From: Bacillus sp. M6-12
GTDB lineage: Bacteria > Bacillota > Bacilli > Bacillales > DSM-1321
Assembly: GCF_002860285.1 (NCBI RefSeq)
Contig: NZ_PGVF01000024.1
Span: 1 to 60,667, forward strand
Direction: 5' to 3'
DNA length: 60,667 nucleotides
Made by a program: the position numbers and the translations under genes
Part shown: piece after piece, positions 1 through 9,264 of the stretch
Position numbering within the stretch: position 1 is the stretch's first letter
Layout of the letters: each line of letters opens with the position of its first letter
Notes under the pieces: generated by a model
What the model was told of the DNA's origin: nothing
Database searches by the model: none
Seen by the model: the letters and a program-made list of their open reading frames with translations, nothing else

Positions 1-88
<88 letters not shown>

Positions 89-93
89 AAACG

Positions 94-123
94 AACGATC
101 AGCTGAAAAGCTGGTCGTTTTTT
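94..123 (+). terminator. Rho-independent terminator of the rRNA operon
   Basis: An 11-bp stem (94-104 with 109-119, one G-U pair) has a GAAA tetraloop and is followed by a T run. It lies five bases after the 5S end and should terminate the rRNA operon. Confidence 0.9.
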
Positions 124-407
124 GCGTTCTTTAAGTAAATTTAGTTGATAAAATAATCTATGCGGGTAAAAATATTTAACCAAATGCCGACAAATTCAGG
201 TATATGACAAAGAGTGCCAAGAATGAGGACTACATCATGGTTTCGTTAAGCGGTCTACGTCGTGATTTGCAGCTGAGGTTTTAACCCAAGTATTTTGGGT
301 ATTAACAAGATAAGAGAAAAATAAAAGGCAGCAGATTGATATTAAAATACATAAAATATGGAGAAGATAGGTATATCACCAAAGATGGAAAAATCAAGAC
401 GGATTAG
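124..407. other. Intergenic stretch between 5S terminator and ctsR promoter
   Basis: No gene or convincing RNA is visible. The stretch holds the SigB-like promoter listed separately and a small CCCAA/TTGGG inverted repeat overlapping it. The remainder is AT-rich filler. Confidence 0.5.
278..302 (+). promoter_or_regulatory. Possible SigB promoter of the ctsR operon
   Basis: GTTTTA at 278-283 and GGGTAT at 297-302 are separated by 13 bases, close to the SigB consensus (GTTTAA, 13-15 bases, GGGTAT). The B. subtilis ctsR operon is known to have a SigB promoter upstream of its SigA promoter, and this has the same order. The match is by eye only. Confidence 0.45.
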
Positions 408-435
408 TTGCAAAAAATATATCTAGATGTATAAT
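408..435 (+). promoter_or_regulatory. SigA promoter of ctsR-mcsA-mcsB-clpC
   Basis: TTGCAA at 408-413, 16-base spacer, and a consensus TATAAT at 430-435. The predicted start site falls inside the CtsR operator just downstream, so a bound repressor would block initiation. Confidence 0.8.
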
Positions 436-438
436 ATT

Positions 439-455
439 AGTCAAATATAGTCAAA
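439..455 (+). promoter_or_regulatory. CtsR operator
   Basis: AGTCAAATATAGTCAAA is an exact fit to the CtsR tandem heptad consensus (RGTCAAA-NAN-RGTCAAA), followed by a further partial GTCA. It begins four bases after the -10 box, as expected for autorepression of the clpC operon. Confidence 0.93.
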
Positions 456-472
456 GTCAGATTGGGGGGGAG

Positions 473-937
473 ATGGTGAGAAACATATCTGATATTATTG
501 AAAATTATCTTAAACAGATATTGGATATGAGTGAGAAGGAAATACTGGAAATTAAACGCAGTGAGATAGCTGATAAATTTCAATGCGTCCCTTCTCAAAT
601 TAATTATGTAATCAATACCCGGTTTACTATGGAACGAGGATATATGGTAGAGAGCAAACGCGGCGGCGGGGGATATATCAGGATTATGAAGGTTCAATCC
701 TATGATTACGCTGAACTGATTGATCAGTTGCTTTCTATTATTGGAACCCGGGTTGCTCAGTCTAGTGCAGAAGATGTGATTGTACGGCTGGTAAATGAAG
801 AGATAATCAGTGAAAGAGAAGCCAAAATTATGTTGAGCGTGATGGACCGGTCGGTAATTTATTTAGAATTGCCGCAGCGGGATGAATTAAGGTCAAGAAT
901 TTTAAAAGCGATGCTAACGGCTCTAAAATATAAATAA
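473..937 (+). CDS. ctsR: Class III stress repressor CtsR
   Basis: This 154-residue protein is the usual CtsR length. It is a dimeric winged-helix repressor of clp genes, inactivated by heat and by McsB. The N-terminal helix-turn-helix (about residues 5-55) leads to the conserved SKRGGGGYIRI wing at 61-71, where Arg63 and the Gly run form the thermosensing, DNA-contacting tip. The start ATG follows a G-rich Shine-Dalgarno. It is the first gene of the operon and has its own operator upstream, so it is autoregulated. It is complete and ordinary. Confidence 0.97.
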   Translation: MVRNISDIIENYLKQILDMSEKEILEIKRSEIADKFQCVPSQINYVINTRFTMERGYMVESKRGGGGYIRIMKVQSYDYAELIDQLLSIIGTRVAQSSAEDVIVRLVNEEIISEREAKIMLSVMDRSVIYLELPQRDELRSRILKAMLTALKYK

Positions 938-958
938 AGATCTGCAGAGGTGATTTTT

Positions 959-1513
959 GTGATTTGCCAAGAATGTAACCAGAGACCGGCAACCCTGCAC
1001 TTTACGAAGATAGTTAACGGGGAGAAAACGGAAGAGCACATTTGTGAAAAGTGTGCTCAGGAAAAAGGCGAAATGTTTATGTTCAACGGAGGAGGGAGCT
1101 TTTCAATTAATAATTTGCTGGCTGGTTTGTTTAATATGGATCCGGTTTTCCAGCATTCCAACCCCAAGACAATAACAAAGAGTCAAGAAGTTCAATGCCC
1201 AGGGTGCAATTTGACTTTTAATGAGTTTACTCAGGCTGGAAAATTTGGCTGTGCCCAATGTTATGAAACTTTTAAAGACCAATTAAATCCAGTTTTAAAA
1301 AGACTTCATGGCGGAAACACAGCGCATATCGGCAAAATTCCGGAAAGACTTGGGGGAGGCATTCACCTTCGAAAGAAAATGGATGACCTGAAACAAATAC
1401 TTAAAGATGCTATCGACAACGAAGAGTTTGAGAAAGCTGCAGAGCTGCGCGATGAGATACGCTCCCTCGAAAAATCCATGAAAAAGGGTCATGAAGGGGG
1501 CGAAGAGTCATGA
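959..1513 (+). CDS. mcsA: McsA, zinc-binding activator of McsB
   Basis: McsA activates the arginine kinase McsB and links it to CtsR and ClpC. The 184-residue protein has two pairs of CxxC motifs (CQEC, CEKC, then CPGC, CAQC) and a C-terminal UvrB/UvrC-type helical hairpin (residues ~138-173) like the one in ClpC. I chose GTG at 959: an AGAGGTGAT Shine-Dalgarno sits at 946-953, and the resulting start MICQEC matches the family. A GTG at 950 lies inside that ribosome binding site. The 3' end overlaps mcsB by four bases (ATGA), suggesting coupled translation. Confidence 0.93.
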   Translation: MICQECNQRPATLHFTKIVNGEKTEEHICEKCAQEKGEMFMFNGGGSFSINNLLAGLFNMDPVFQHSNPKTITKSQEVQCPGCNLTFNEFTQAGKFGCAQCYETFKDQLNPVLKRLHGGNTAHIGKIPERLGGGIHLRKKMDDLKQILKDAIDNEEFEKAAELRDEIRSLEKSMKKGHEGGEES

Positions 1514-2583
1514 GTGTAGAGGATTTTCTCAAGCAAGCAATGAGTTCCTGGATGAATGAAGAGGGACCTGACTCTGATATTGTACTAAGCTCAAGAGTTC
1601 GGCTGGCCCGGAATTTCAGAGACTATAAATTTCCTACCTTACTGGCTCATGACGAAGCCCAGCAAATAATCAAACTGGTAAATAGCAGACTCGAAAAAGA
1701 AGATGCTCCGGAAGTTGGAAACCTGGAACTCCTTAACATGAATACTCTGCAGCCGTTAGAAAAAAGAGTGCTTGTTGAGAAGCACGCCATAAGTCCTCAT
1801 CTGGCAGAAGACTCGCTATATGGCGCTTGCCTCTTATCTAAGGATGAGAAGGTTAGCATCATGATCAATGAGGAGGACCATATCAGGATTCAATGCCTGC
1901 TGCCAGGTTTGCAGCTGCCGGAAGCTTTGCAAATGGCGAATAGAATGGACGATTGGATTGAAAAGCAGGTAGATTACGCTTTTGATGAAGACTTTGGCTA
2001 TTTAACTAGCTGCCCAACTAACGCAGGGACGGGGTTGCGGGCCTCAGTGATGATGCATTTGCCAGGACTGGTACTAACTCACCAGATGAACCGTATTATA
2101 CCGGCAATTAATCAGTTAGGTCTCGTCGTAAGGGGTATTTACGGGGAAGGAAGCGAAGCATTAGGCAATATTTTTCAGTTTTCCAACCAAATTACACTTG
2201 GCAAATCTGAAGAGGATATCGCTGAAGATTTAACAAGCGTTGTCCAGCAAATTATTGCTCAAGAAAGGTCCGCAAGGGAAGCATTAGTTAAAACATCCAA
2301 CATACAATTAGAAGATAGGGTATATCGCTCTTTTGGAATTTTAACGAATGCACGGACAATCGAAACGAAAGAAGCCGCGAAATGCTTGTCCGACTTAAGG
2401 CTGGGTATTGATTTAGGCTATATCAATAATGTTAGCAAAAATATTCTCAGTGAGTTAATTATTTTCACACAGCCCGGTTTTCTGCAACAGTATGCCGGAG
2501 GAGCACTGAGACCGTATGAACGGGATATTCGCCGTGCCACGTTAATTCGTGAGCGCTTAAATCTAGATATAAATGAAAAATAA
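1510..2583 (+). CDS. mcsB: Protein arginine kinase McsB
   Basis: McsB phosphorylates arginines on CtsR and on damaged proteins, marking them for ClpCP. The 357 residues have a phosphagen-kinase fold. The substrate-loop signature SSRVRLARN is at 27-35, and the C-terminal phosphoarginine-sensing motif RDIRRA is at 338-343. The ATG overlaps the mcsA stop, and the next gene's Shine-Dalgarno begins just after the mcsB stop. Length and motifs fit a functional enzyme. Confidence 0.95.
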   Translation: MSVEDFLKQAMSSWMNEEGPDSDIVLSSRVRLARNFRDYKFPTLLAHDEAQQIIKLVNSRLEKEDAPEVGNLELLNMNTLQPLEKRVLVEKHAISPHLAEDSLYGACLLSKDEKVSIMINEEDHIRIQCLLPGLQLPEALQMANRMDDWIEKQVDYAFDEDFGYLTSCPTNAGTGLRASVMMHLPGLVLTHQMNRIIPAINQLGLVVRGIYGEGSEALGNIFQFSNQITLGKSEEDIAEDLTSVVQQIIAQERSAREALVKTSNIQLEDRVYRSFGILTNARTIETKEAAKCLSDLRLGIDLGYINNVSKNILSELIIFTQPGFLQQYAGGALRPYERDIRRATLIRERLNLDINEK

Positions 2584-2602
2584 GCAAGGAGGAAACTATA
2601 CT

Positions 2603-5044
2603 ATGATGTTTGGCCGTTTTACTGAGAGAGCTCAAAAAGTATTGGCATTAGCACAGGAAGAAGCAATCCGTTTAGGTCATAATAATATCGGTACAGAACA
2701 TATCTTGCTCGGCTTAGTTCGAGAGGGAGAGGGTATTGCTGCGAAGGCTTTGTACGCTCTAGGGCTAGGTGCTGAAAAGATCCAGAAAGAAGTAGAAAAC
2801 TTGATTGGACGGGGTCAGGACACTGCCCAAACTATTCATTATACGCCAAGAGCTAAAAAAGTTATTGAACTGTCAATGGATGAAGCTAGAAAGCTTGGAC
2901 ACTCCTATGTCGGTACAGAGCATGTTCTTTTAGGCCTTATCCGTGAAGGAGAAGGTGTAGCAGCCAGAGTGCTCAACAACCTTGGTGTAAGTCTAAATAA
3001 AGCGAGACAGCAAGTCCTGCAACTGCTTGGGAGTAACGAAGCAGGAGGACATCAAGGAAATTCATCTGCAGCTGCAAGTACACCAACTCTTGACAGCCTA
3101 GCACGTGATTTGACTGCAATTGCACGGGAAGGAAGCCTTGACCCTGTCATCGGAAGAAGCAAGGAAATCCAGCGTGTAATCGAGGTTTTAAGCCGTCGTA
3201 CGAAAAACAATCCGGTACTGATCGGCGAACCGGGTGTGGGTAAAACAGCTATTGCTGAAGGGCTGGCACAGCAGATTATCAATAACGAGGTGCCTGAAAT
3301 TCTCCGTGACAAGCGTGTTATGACGCTTGATATGGGTACAGTTGTAGCGGGTACAAAATACCGCGGTGAATTTGAGGATCGTTTGAAAAAGGTAATGGAT
3401 GAAATCCGGCAAGCCGGAAATATTATTTTATTTATTGATGAGCTCCATACATTAATCGGAGCAGGCGGTGCTGAAGGTGCCATTGATGCTTCTAACATTT
3501 TAAAGCCATCGCTAGCACGCGGCGAGCTGCAATGTATCGGTGCGACTACTTTGGATGAATATAGAAAGTACATTGAAAAGGATGCTGCCCTAGAACGTCG
3601 TTTCCAGCCTATCCGTGTGGATGAACCAACAGCTGAGGAATCCATTCAAATTCTTCAAGGCCTTCGGGACAGATATGAGGCACATCATCGTGTTTCCATC
3701 ACTGATGAAGCGATTGAGGCTGCTGTAAAGCTTTCTGACCGTTATATTTCTGACCGTTTCCTTCCTGATAAGGCGATTGACTTGATTGATGAAGCCGGAT
3801 CCAAAGTTCGCCTTCGTTCTTATACAACACCTCCAAACTTGAAGGAGCTTGAGCTGAAACTAGAGGAAGTACGTAAGGAAAAGGATGCCTCTGTACAAAG
3901 CCAGGAGTTTGAAAAGGCCGCTTCTTTACGTGATACTGAGCAACGCCTGAGAGAACAGTTAGAAGAAACAAAGAAAACATGGAAAGAAAAGCAGGGACAG
4001 GAAAATAGCGAAGTAACAGTAGATGATATTGCAAATGTTGTCTCCAGCTGGACTGGTGTGCCTGTAACTCGCCTGGCGCAAACGGAAACAGATAAGCTGT
4101 TAAATATGGAAGAACTGCTGCACTCCCGTGTTATTGGACAGGAAGAAGCGGTTAAGGCAGTTGCGAAAGCAGTACGCCGCGCCAGGGCAGGTCTAAAAGA
4201 TCCTAAACGGCCTATCGGGTCATTTATCTTCCTTGGACCAACTGGTGTGGGTAAGACGGAGCTTGCACGGGCGCTTGCTGAGTCTATTTTTGGTGATGAA
4301 GATGCTATGATCCGCATCGATATGTCCGAGTACATGGAGAAGCATTCAACTTCACGGTTAGTAGGATCCCCTCCTGGATATGTGGGTTATGATGAAGGCG
4401 GACAATTGACTGAAAAGGTAAGAAGAAAGCCATATTCTGTTGTTCTGCTTGACGAAATTGAAAAAGCTCATCCTGATGTATTTAATATCCTTCTTCAAGT
4501 TTTAGAGGATGGAAGGCTGACTGATTCAAAAGGACGTACAGTGGACTTCCGAAATACGCTTTTAATCATGACATCTAATGTTGGTGCAGATGTGCTGAAG
4601 CGCAATAAATATGTTGGTTTCAATATCCAGGATGAGAGCCAGGATTATAAGGATATGAAAGGGAAAGTAATGGAAGAGCTGAAAAAGGCTTTCCGCCCTG
4701 AATTCCTTAACCGGATTGACGAAACAATTGTATTCCACTCTCTTGAAAAGAAACATCTTAAAGATATCGTTACACTCTTATCTGAGCAGTTGACAAAGCG
4801 TTTAAAAGAGCAGGATATTCATCTTGAGCTTTCCGATGCGGCCAAAGAGAAAATTGTCGAGGAAGGGTTTGATCTGGAATATGGTGCCCGCCCGCTGCGC
4901 CGTGCGCTTCAAAAGCATATTGAGGATCATCTCTCTGAAGAGCTGCTGAGAGGAAATATCCAAAAAGGACAGAACGTGTTAGTTGATGTTGAGGATGGCA
5001 ACTTTAAGGCTAGGCCGGTACAAGAGTCCTCTGTAGCTAAATAA
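2603..5044 (+). CDS. clpC: ClpC, AAA+ unfoldase of the ClpCP protease
   Basis: The 813-residue HSP100 protein unfolds substrates, including phosphoarginine-tagged ones, into ClpP. In order: a double Clp N-domain (1-145), first AAA+ module with Walker A GEPGVGKT at 208-215, a short M-domain/UVR coiled coil near 420-455 that McsA or MecA can use, second AAA+ module with GPTGVGKT at 545-552, and a VGF loop near 671 for ClpP docking. The start is ATG 2603 after AAGGAGG, giving MMFGRF; an upstream in-frame ATG lies inside the mcsB end without a site. It is the last gene of the CtsR operon. Confidence 0.97.
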   Translation: MMFGRFTERAQKVLALAQEEAIRLGHNNIGTEHILLGLVREGEGIAAKALYALGLGAEKIQKEVENLIGRGQDTAQTIHYTPRAKKVIELSMDEARKLGHSYVGTEHVLLGLIREGEGVAARVLNNLGVSLNKARQQVLQLLGSNEAGGHQGNSSAAASTPTLDSLARDLTAIAREGSLDPVIGRSKEIQRVIEVLSRRTKNNPVLIGEPGVGKTAIAEGLAQQIINNEVPEILRDKRVMTLDMGTVVAGTKYRGEFEDRLKKVMDEIRQAGNIILFIDELHTLIGAGGAEGAIDASNILKPSLARGELQCIGATTLDEYRKYIEKDAALERRFQPIRVDEPTAEESIQILQGLRDRYEAHHRVSITDEAIEAAVKLSDRYISDRFLPDKAIDLIDEAGSKVRLRSYTTPPNLKELELKLEEVRKEKDASVQSQEFEKAASLRDTEQRLREQLEETKKTWKEKQGQENSEVTVDDIANVVSSWTGVPVTRLAQTETDKLLNMEELLHSRVIGQEEAVKAVAKAVRRARAGLKDPKRPIGSFIFLGPTGVGKTELARALAESIFGDEDAMIRIDMSEYMEKHSTSRLVGSPPGYVGYDEGGQLTEKVRRKPYSVVLLDEIEKAHPDVFNILLQVLEDGRLTDSKGRTVDFRNTLLIMTSNVGADVLKRNKYVGFNIQDESQDYKDMKGKVMEELKKAFRPEFLNRIDETIVFHSLEKKHLKDIVTLLSEQLTKRLKEQDIHLELSDAAKEKIVEEGFDLEYGARPLRRALQKHIEDHLSEELLRGNIQKGQNVLVDVEDGNFKARPVQESSVAK

Positions 5045-5062
5045 AATAACATTTTTGCAAAA

Positions 5063-5178
5063 GAGGCGCCCGACTATCGCCTGACCCTTGCCCATCACAA
5101 AAAATAATGTCTGGTACGCCGGCTTTATTATTGTGATGGAGGGGTTAGGATCTATTCAATGGGTCAGCCTCTTTTTTT
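5063..5178 (+). terminator. Compound hairpin, probable terminator of the clpC operon
   Basis: Three nested inverted repeats are visible: GAGGC (5063-5067) with GCCTC (5167-5171), TGACCC (5082-5087) with GGGTCA (5161-5166), and CCATCACAA (5092-5100) with TTGTGATGG (5131-5139). A T run follows at 5172-5178. The structure is much larger than a normal terminator and has a 14-base bulge on the left arm only. It may be a repeat-derived element that doubles as the operon terminator. Confidence 0.6.
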
Positions 5179-5278
5179 GTTTTAACAGCAGGAAGGATTA
5201 AAGGCAGAACATGTTTAATTAACTTTACATCAGGCATTTCTAAAGAATGAAAGAATTGCACAAAAAGAGGTAGAAATA

Positions 5279-6664
5279 ATGGTAAAAAAGAAGACGAGTT
5301 TTGTTTGTCAATCGTGCGGATATGAATCTGCCAAATGGATGGGGAAATGTCCGGGCTGTGGTGAATGGAATAAGATGGTTGAAGAAGTGGAAATCGTCAA
5401 GCCATCTAGAAGGGGAGCCTTTACACATTCGGATGCTGCTGGAGCAGCGGTTCGGCAGAAGGCTGAACCAATAACAAAGGTAGAAGCTTCACAGGAACCC
5501 CGTATAAAAACTGATTTACGAGAGCTGAACAGGGCGCTTGGCGGCGGAATTGTTCCAGGGTCACTTGTATTAATCGGCGGTGATCCGGGAATCGGAAAGT
5601 CTACCCTTTTGCTGCAGGTTTCTTCTCAGCTTGCTAGGAAACAACAGAGGGTGCTTTATATATCTGGAGAAGAATCGGTTAAACAAACGAAGCTTAGAGC
5701 AGACCGCCTTGGGGTATCATCGGATCAGTTATACGTGTTTTCGGAAACAGATATGGATTTTATCCAGCAGGGCATTGATGAAGTTCAGCCGGATTTAGTA
5801 ATTATTGATTCCATCCAAACTGTTTTTCAATCAGAAGTAACCTCCGCTCCGGGAAGTGTATCCCAGGTTCGTGAATGTACAGCGACTCTCATGAGAATTG
5901 CCAAAACACGGGGAATTGCCATTTTTATTGTGGGGCATGTGACCAAAGAAGGAGCCATTGCGGGACCAAGGCTGCTTGAGCACATGGTGGATACAGTTCT
6001 TTACTTTGAAGGGGAAAGGCATCATACGTACCGGATTCTACGCGCTGTTAAAAATCGTTTTGGATCCACTAATGAAATGGGGATTTTTGAAATGAAGGAA
6101 GGCGGTTTGGAAGAGGTCGAAAATCCATCAGAAATTTTCCTCGAGGAACGATCTCAAGGAGCTGCTGGTTCAACTGTAGTCGCCTCCATGGAAGGAACCC
6201 GCCCAGTCCTCGTTGAAATTCAGGCGCTGATTTCACCGACAAGCTTCGGTAATCCGAGGAGAATGGCTACCGGAATTGATCATAATCGGGTGCCTTTGCT
6301 GATGGCTGTGCTGGAAAAACGGGTGGGGCTTTTACTGCAGAATCAGGATGCCTATTTGAAGGTTGCGGGCGGAGTGAAGCTGGATGAACCTGCTATTGAT
6401 CTGGCGGTGGCTGTCAGTATCGCCTCAAGCTTCCGTGACAAACCCACCCGCCAGACGGATTGTATTATTGGGGAAGTTGGTTTAACTGGGGAAGTAAGAA
6501 GGGTATCAAGAATCGAACAGCGTGTGCAGGAAGCCGTTAAGCTTGGCTTTGAACGGGTTATCCTTCCTGCCAATAATCTTGGCGGCTGGACGGCACCGAA
6601 AGGCGTTGAAATTATAGGAGTCTCAACTGTGTCGGAAGCACTTCGGCATGCTTTGGGAGGGTAA
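5279..6664 (+). CDS. radA: DNA repair protein RadA
   Basis: RadA is a RecA-like ATPase and branch-migration helicase acting with RecA in recombination repair. In 461 residues: a C4 zinc finger (Cys10, 13, 24, 27), Walker A GGDPGIGKST near 100-109, the family-specific KNRFG motif at 258-262, and a C-terminal Lon-protease-like domain without obvious catalytic residues. The stop lies two bases before the disA start, so the two are cotranscribed, consistent with RadA restraining DisA activity in B. subtilis. Confidence 0.96.
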   Translation: MVKKKTSFVCQSCGYESAKWMGKCPGCGEWNKMVEEVEIVKPSRRGAFTHSDAAGAAVRQKAEPITKVEASQEPRIKTDLRELNRALGGGIVPGSLVLIGGDPGIGKSTLLLQVSSQLARKQQRVLYISGEESVKQTKLRADRLGVSSDQLYVFSETDMDFIQQGIDEVQPDLVIIDSIQTVFQSEVTSAPGSVSQVRECTATLMRIAKTRGIAIFIVGHVTKEGAIAGPRLLEHMVDTVLYFEGERHHTYRILRAVKNRFGSTNEMGIFEMKEGGLEEVENPSEIFLEERSQGAAGSTVVASMEGTRPVLVEIQALISPTSFGNPRRMATGIDHNRVPLLMAVLEKRVGLLLQNQDAYLKVAGGVKLDEPAIDLAVAVSIASSFRDKPTRQTDCIIGEVGLTGEVRRVSRIEQRVQEAVKLGFERVILPANNLGGWTAPKGVEIIGVSTVSEALRHALGG

Positions 6665-6666
6665 TT

Positions 6667-7740
6667 ATGACCGATAAAAAGGCATATGAAAAAAAGAAAT
6701 CCGATATTTTACAGCTGGTCGCACCCGGAAGCCCTTTAAGAGAGGGTATTGATAATGTCCTTAGGGCGAATACGGGCGGGCTGATTGTCGTTGGTTATAA
6801 TGAACGGGTTAAAGCCATTGTGGATGGCGGTTTTACCATTTCCTGCACCTGCACTCCCAACAACCTATATGAGCTGGCAAAGATGGATGGAGCTATTATT
6901 TTAAACGAAACTGGAGAAAGAATCATCCTTGCTAATGCGCAGCTTGCTCCCGATACTATGATCCCTTCGACAGAGACGGGAATGCGGCATAGGACAGCGG
7001 AACGGGCAGCAAAAGAAACAAAGGCCTTGGTTATAGCGATATCACAAAGAAGGAACGTAATTACGCTATATCAGGGAAATTTTCGATACGCTTTAAAAGA
7101 TATTGCTGTAATTCTGTCCAAAGCTAATCTGGCAATCCAAACACTTGAAAAATACAAATCTGTACTAAACCAAAGCATAATAGAACTGGGGCTTCTGGAG
7201 TTTGAAGAGCTTGTGACCTATACAGATTTACTAAAAGTTTTTCACCGCTACACTATGGTCTTGCGCATTAAGGGAGAATTAAGTTCCTATTTGAATGAAC
7301 TGGGGACTGAAGGGCGTTTAATCCGTCTCCAAATGAACGAGCTACTGGCTGATCTGGAGGAGGAAGGAAGCCTGATTATTAAGGATTATGCCTTTGAAAA
7401 GTCCATCAATACAAGGGAAGTAATTGTTCGGCTTCAAGAGCTTTCGCAGCAGGAAATGCCAGATGATCATATTTTAATGAAGATACTTGGATATAACGGG
7501 TACATACATTTGGATGAAAGTATTATGCCGCGCGGTTACAGAATTCTTCATAAAATCCCCCGCCTTCCCGGTCTGATTATCGAAAATCTGGTTCTCCAAT
7601 TTGAAAATTTGACCAATGTTATGGGTGCTTCCGTTGCAGAATTGGATGAAGTAGAAGGCATTGGGGAAGTGCGAGCACGCAAAATAAAGGAAGGCTTAAG
7701 ACAGTTAAGAATCCAGCTGCTTGCGGAGACCAAAATGTAA
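6667..7740 (+). CDS. disA: DNA integrity scanning diadenylate cyclase DisA
   Basis: DisA makes cyclic di-AMP from two ATP while scanning DNA for branched structures. The N-terminal DAC domain shows the catalytic DGA at 74-76 and RHR at 107-109. A helical spine follows, and a C-terminal helix-hairpin-helix DNA-binding domain ends the protein (VEGIGEVRARKIKEG). The 357 residues are normal. No clear terminator follows. Confidence 0.96.
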   Translation: MTDKKAYEKKKSDILQLVAPGSPLREGIDNVLRANTGGLIVVGYNERVKAIVDGGFTISCTCTPNNLYELAKMDGAIILNETGERIILANAQLAPDTMIPSTETGMRHRTAERAAKETKALVIAISQRRNVITLYQGNFRYALKDIAVILSKANLAIQTLEKYKSVLNQSIIELGLLEFEELVTYTDLLKVFHRYTMVLRIKGELSSYLNELGTEGRLIRLQMNELLADLEEEGSLIIKDYAFEKSINTREVIVRLQELSQQEMPDDHILMKILGYNGYIHLDESIMPRGYRILHKIPRLPGLIIENLVLQFENLTNVMGASVAELDEVEGIGEVRARKIKEGLRQLRIQLLAETKM

Positions 7741-8124
7741 CGTACTCCTCCCTCTTATTTTCTGTAGTGAATGAATCCTTCTTTTCCAATCTTTTGGTAA
7801 AATACGGTGTATAAATTTTGACACTAAATTATAAGGGTGCTAGGCTTAAATTAACAGCTGACATAGGGAAGAGCACCCTTCCATTACACAGCTGCAGTAA
7901 TCTTCACTGCTGGATATATATCATTTGGCTTTTTATCACGTTGGTGAAAAAATTATCGTGCCATAGAGTCATTTCGTTGGATTTCAGAGATTGGCTTTGA
8001 TTGACAAAGTTTTTGTAGGGCAGGCTAGGTTGACTGAGCCATTACGCTAACAAATATAAAAACATAGTGAAATCGGGTTTCTTTTTAAATTATTTGTTTA
8101 TAATGATTAAAAGGAGGTGAAAGG
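7741..8124 (+). other. Unexplained 384-base gap with alternative hairpins
   Basis: There is no supported gene. A perfect 9-bp inverted repeat, AAGGGTGCT (7833-7841) with AGCACCCTT (7872-7880), encloses 30 bases. The right arm could instead pair GGAAG (7867-7871) with CTTCC (7878-7882), so the two folds exclude each other. A TTGACA at 8001-8006 lacks a convincing -10. A TATAAT at 8099-8104 lies too close to the yacL ribosome binding site to be sure of. The yacL promoter is presumably in here. Confidence 0.4.
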
Positions 8125-9213
8125 ATGTTAAAACGCATTATACAGGCATGCTTTTTAATAACAGGTGGGACACTCGGTATTTTTCTTATTCCAGAATTAT
8201 TAACTTTAGTCCATGCAGATGATATTGCAATTATAAACAATCCTTATGTAACTGGTATTTTGGGCGGAATTATATTTTATCTTTTGACTTTTTGGGCAGT
8301 AGACCATGTCGAGCACTTTATAAAATGGATAGAAGAACTTCTGGTTAAAGCGCCGATTACAGACATCATATTTGGCAGTGTCGGTTTGATGGTCGGTTTA
8401 TTTGCCGCTTTCCTGGTAGGGTTTGCCTTAAACGCTATTCAGGTGCCGGTCTTCAATACTGTTGCGCCTATTTTGCTAACGCTGCTATTCGGTTATCTTG
8501 GGTTCCAGGTCGGTTTCAAGAAACGGGATGAATTATTATCTCTTTTCTCAAAAAATGCTAAAAAGAAAAACCATGAAACTGAAGATGCCGCCGAGACGGA
8601 CAGTTCAAAGATTAAAATCCTTGATACAAGTGTAATCATCGACGGCAGGATTGCGGATATTTGCCAGACTGGTTTCCTTGAAGGGACGATCGTTATTCCG
8701 CAATTTGTTCTGGCTGAACTTCAGCATATTGCAGATTCTTCTGATGCACTAAAACGAAATAGAGGTCGAAGAGGACTGGATATCCTAAACCGCATCCAAA
8801 AGGAATTGGCGGTTAAGGTGGAAATGTATGAAGGGGATTTTGAAGACATTCAGGAAGTAGACAGCAAGCTTGTCAAGCTGGCAAAAATCACAAATGGGAT
8901 ATTGGTTACAAATGATTTCAATCTGAATAAGGTGTGCGAATTTCAAAATGTTGCCGTTTTGAATATCAATGATCTTGCGAATGCTGTCAAGCCTGTTGTC
9001 CTTCCGGGAGAAGAAATGAACGTCCAGGTGATTAAGGATGGAAAAGAACAGAATCAGGGCGTAGCTTATCTTGATGATGGCACAATGATCGTCGTTGAGG
9101 GCGGACGTGATCATATTGGCAAACGCATAGATGTGCTTGTGACTAGTGTGTTACAGACATCAGCAGGCCGGATGATCTTTGCTAAGCCGAAGCTTTTGGA
9201 AAAAGCGCTATAA
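8125..9213 (+). CDS. yacL: YacL, membrane-anchored PIN-TRAM protein
   Basis: Four hydrophobic segments occupy residues ~1-135. A PIN nuclease-like domain follows (ILDTSVIIDGR at ~168-178, with acidic residues such as the Asp in LVTNDFNLNKV). A C-terminal TRAM domain, a likely RNA-binding fold, runs from ~290. The PIN fold suggests RNase activity, but the substrate is unknown to me. The start ATG follows AAGGAGGTG. The 362 residues match the conserved Bacillus protein between disA and ispD. Confidence 0.88.
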   Translation: MLKRIIQACFLITGGTLGIFLIPELLTLVHADDIAIINNPYVTGILGGIIFYLLTFWAVDHVEHFIKWIEELLVKAPITDIIFGSVGLMVGLFAAFLVGFALNAIQVPVFNTVAPILLTLLFGYLGFQVGFKKRDELLSLFSKNAKKKNHETEDAAETDSSKIKILDTSVIIDGRIADICQTGFLEGTIVIPQFVLAELQHIADSSDALKRNRGRRGLDILNRIQKELAVKVEMYEGDFEDIQEVDSKLVKLAKITNGILVTNDFNLNKVCEFQNVAVLNINDLANAVKPVVLPGEEMNVQVIKDGKEQNQGVAYLDDGTMIVVEGGRDHIGKRIDVLVTSVLQTSAGRMIFAKPKLLEKAL

Positions 9214-9264
9214 ACAGGACTGATAGCACGGGTCCAATGCAAGTAAAAAGGTGGAGAGAATTGG

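Noticed and set aside
950..958. Upstream GTG start for mcsA
   Set aside because: It overlaps the Shine-Dalgarno that serves GTG 959, and the extra residues do not match the family.
7818..8000. 60-codon frame between disA and yacL
   Set aside because: There is no ribosome binding site, and composition looks non-coding.
8001..8030. TTGACA near 8001 as the yacL promoter
   Set aside because: No -10 element lies at a usable distance.
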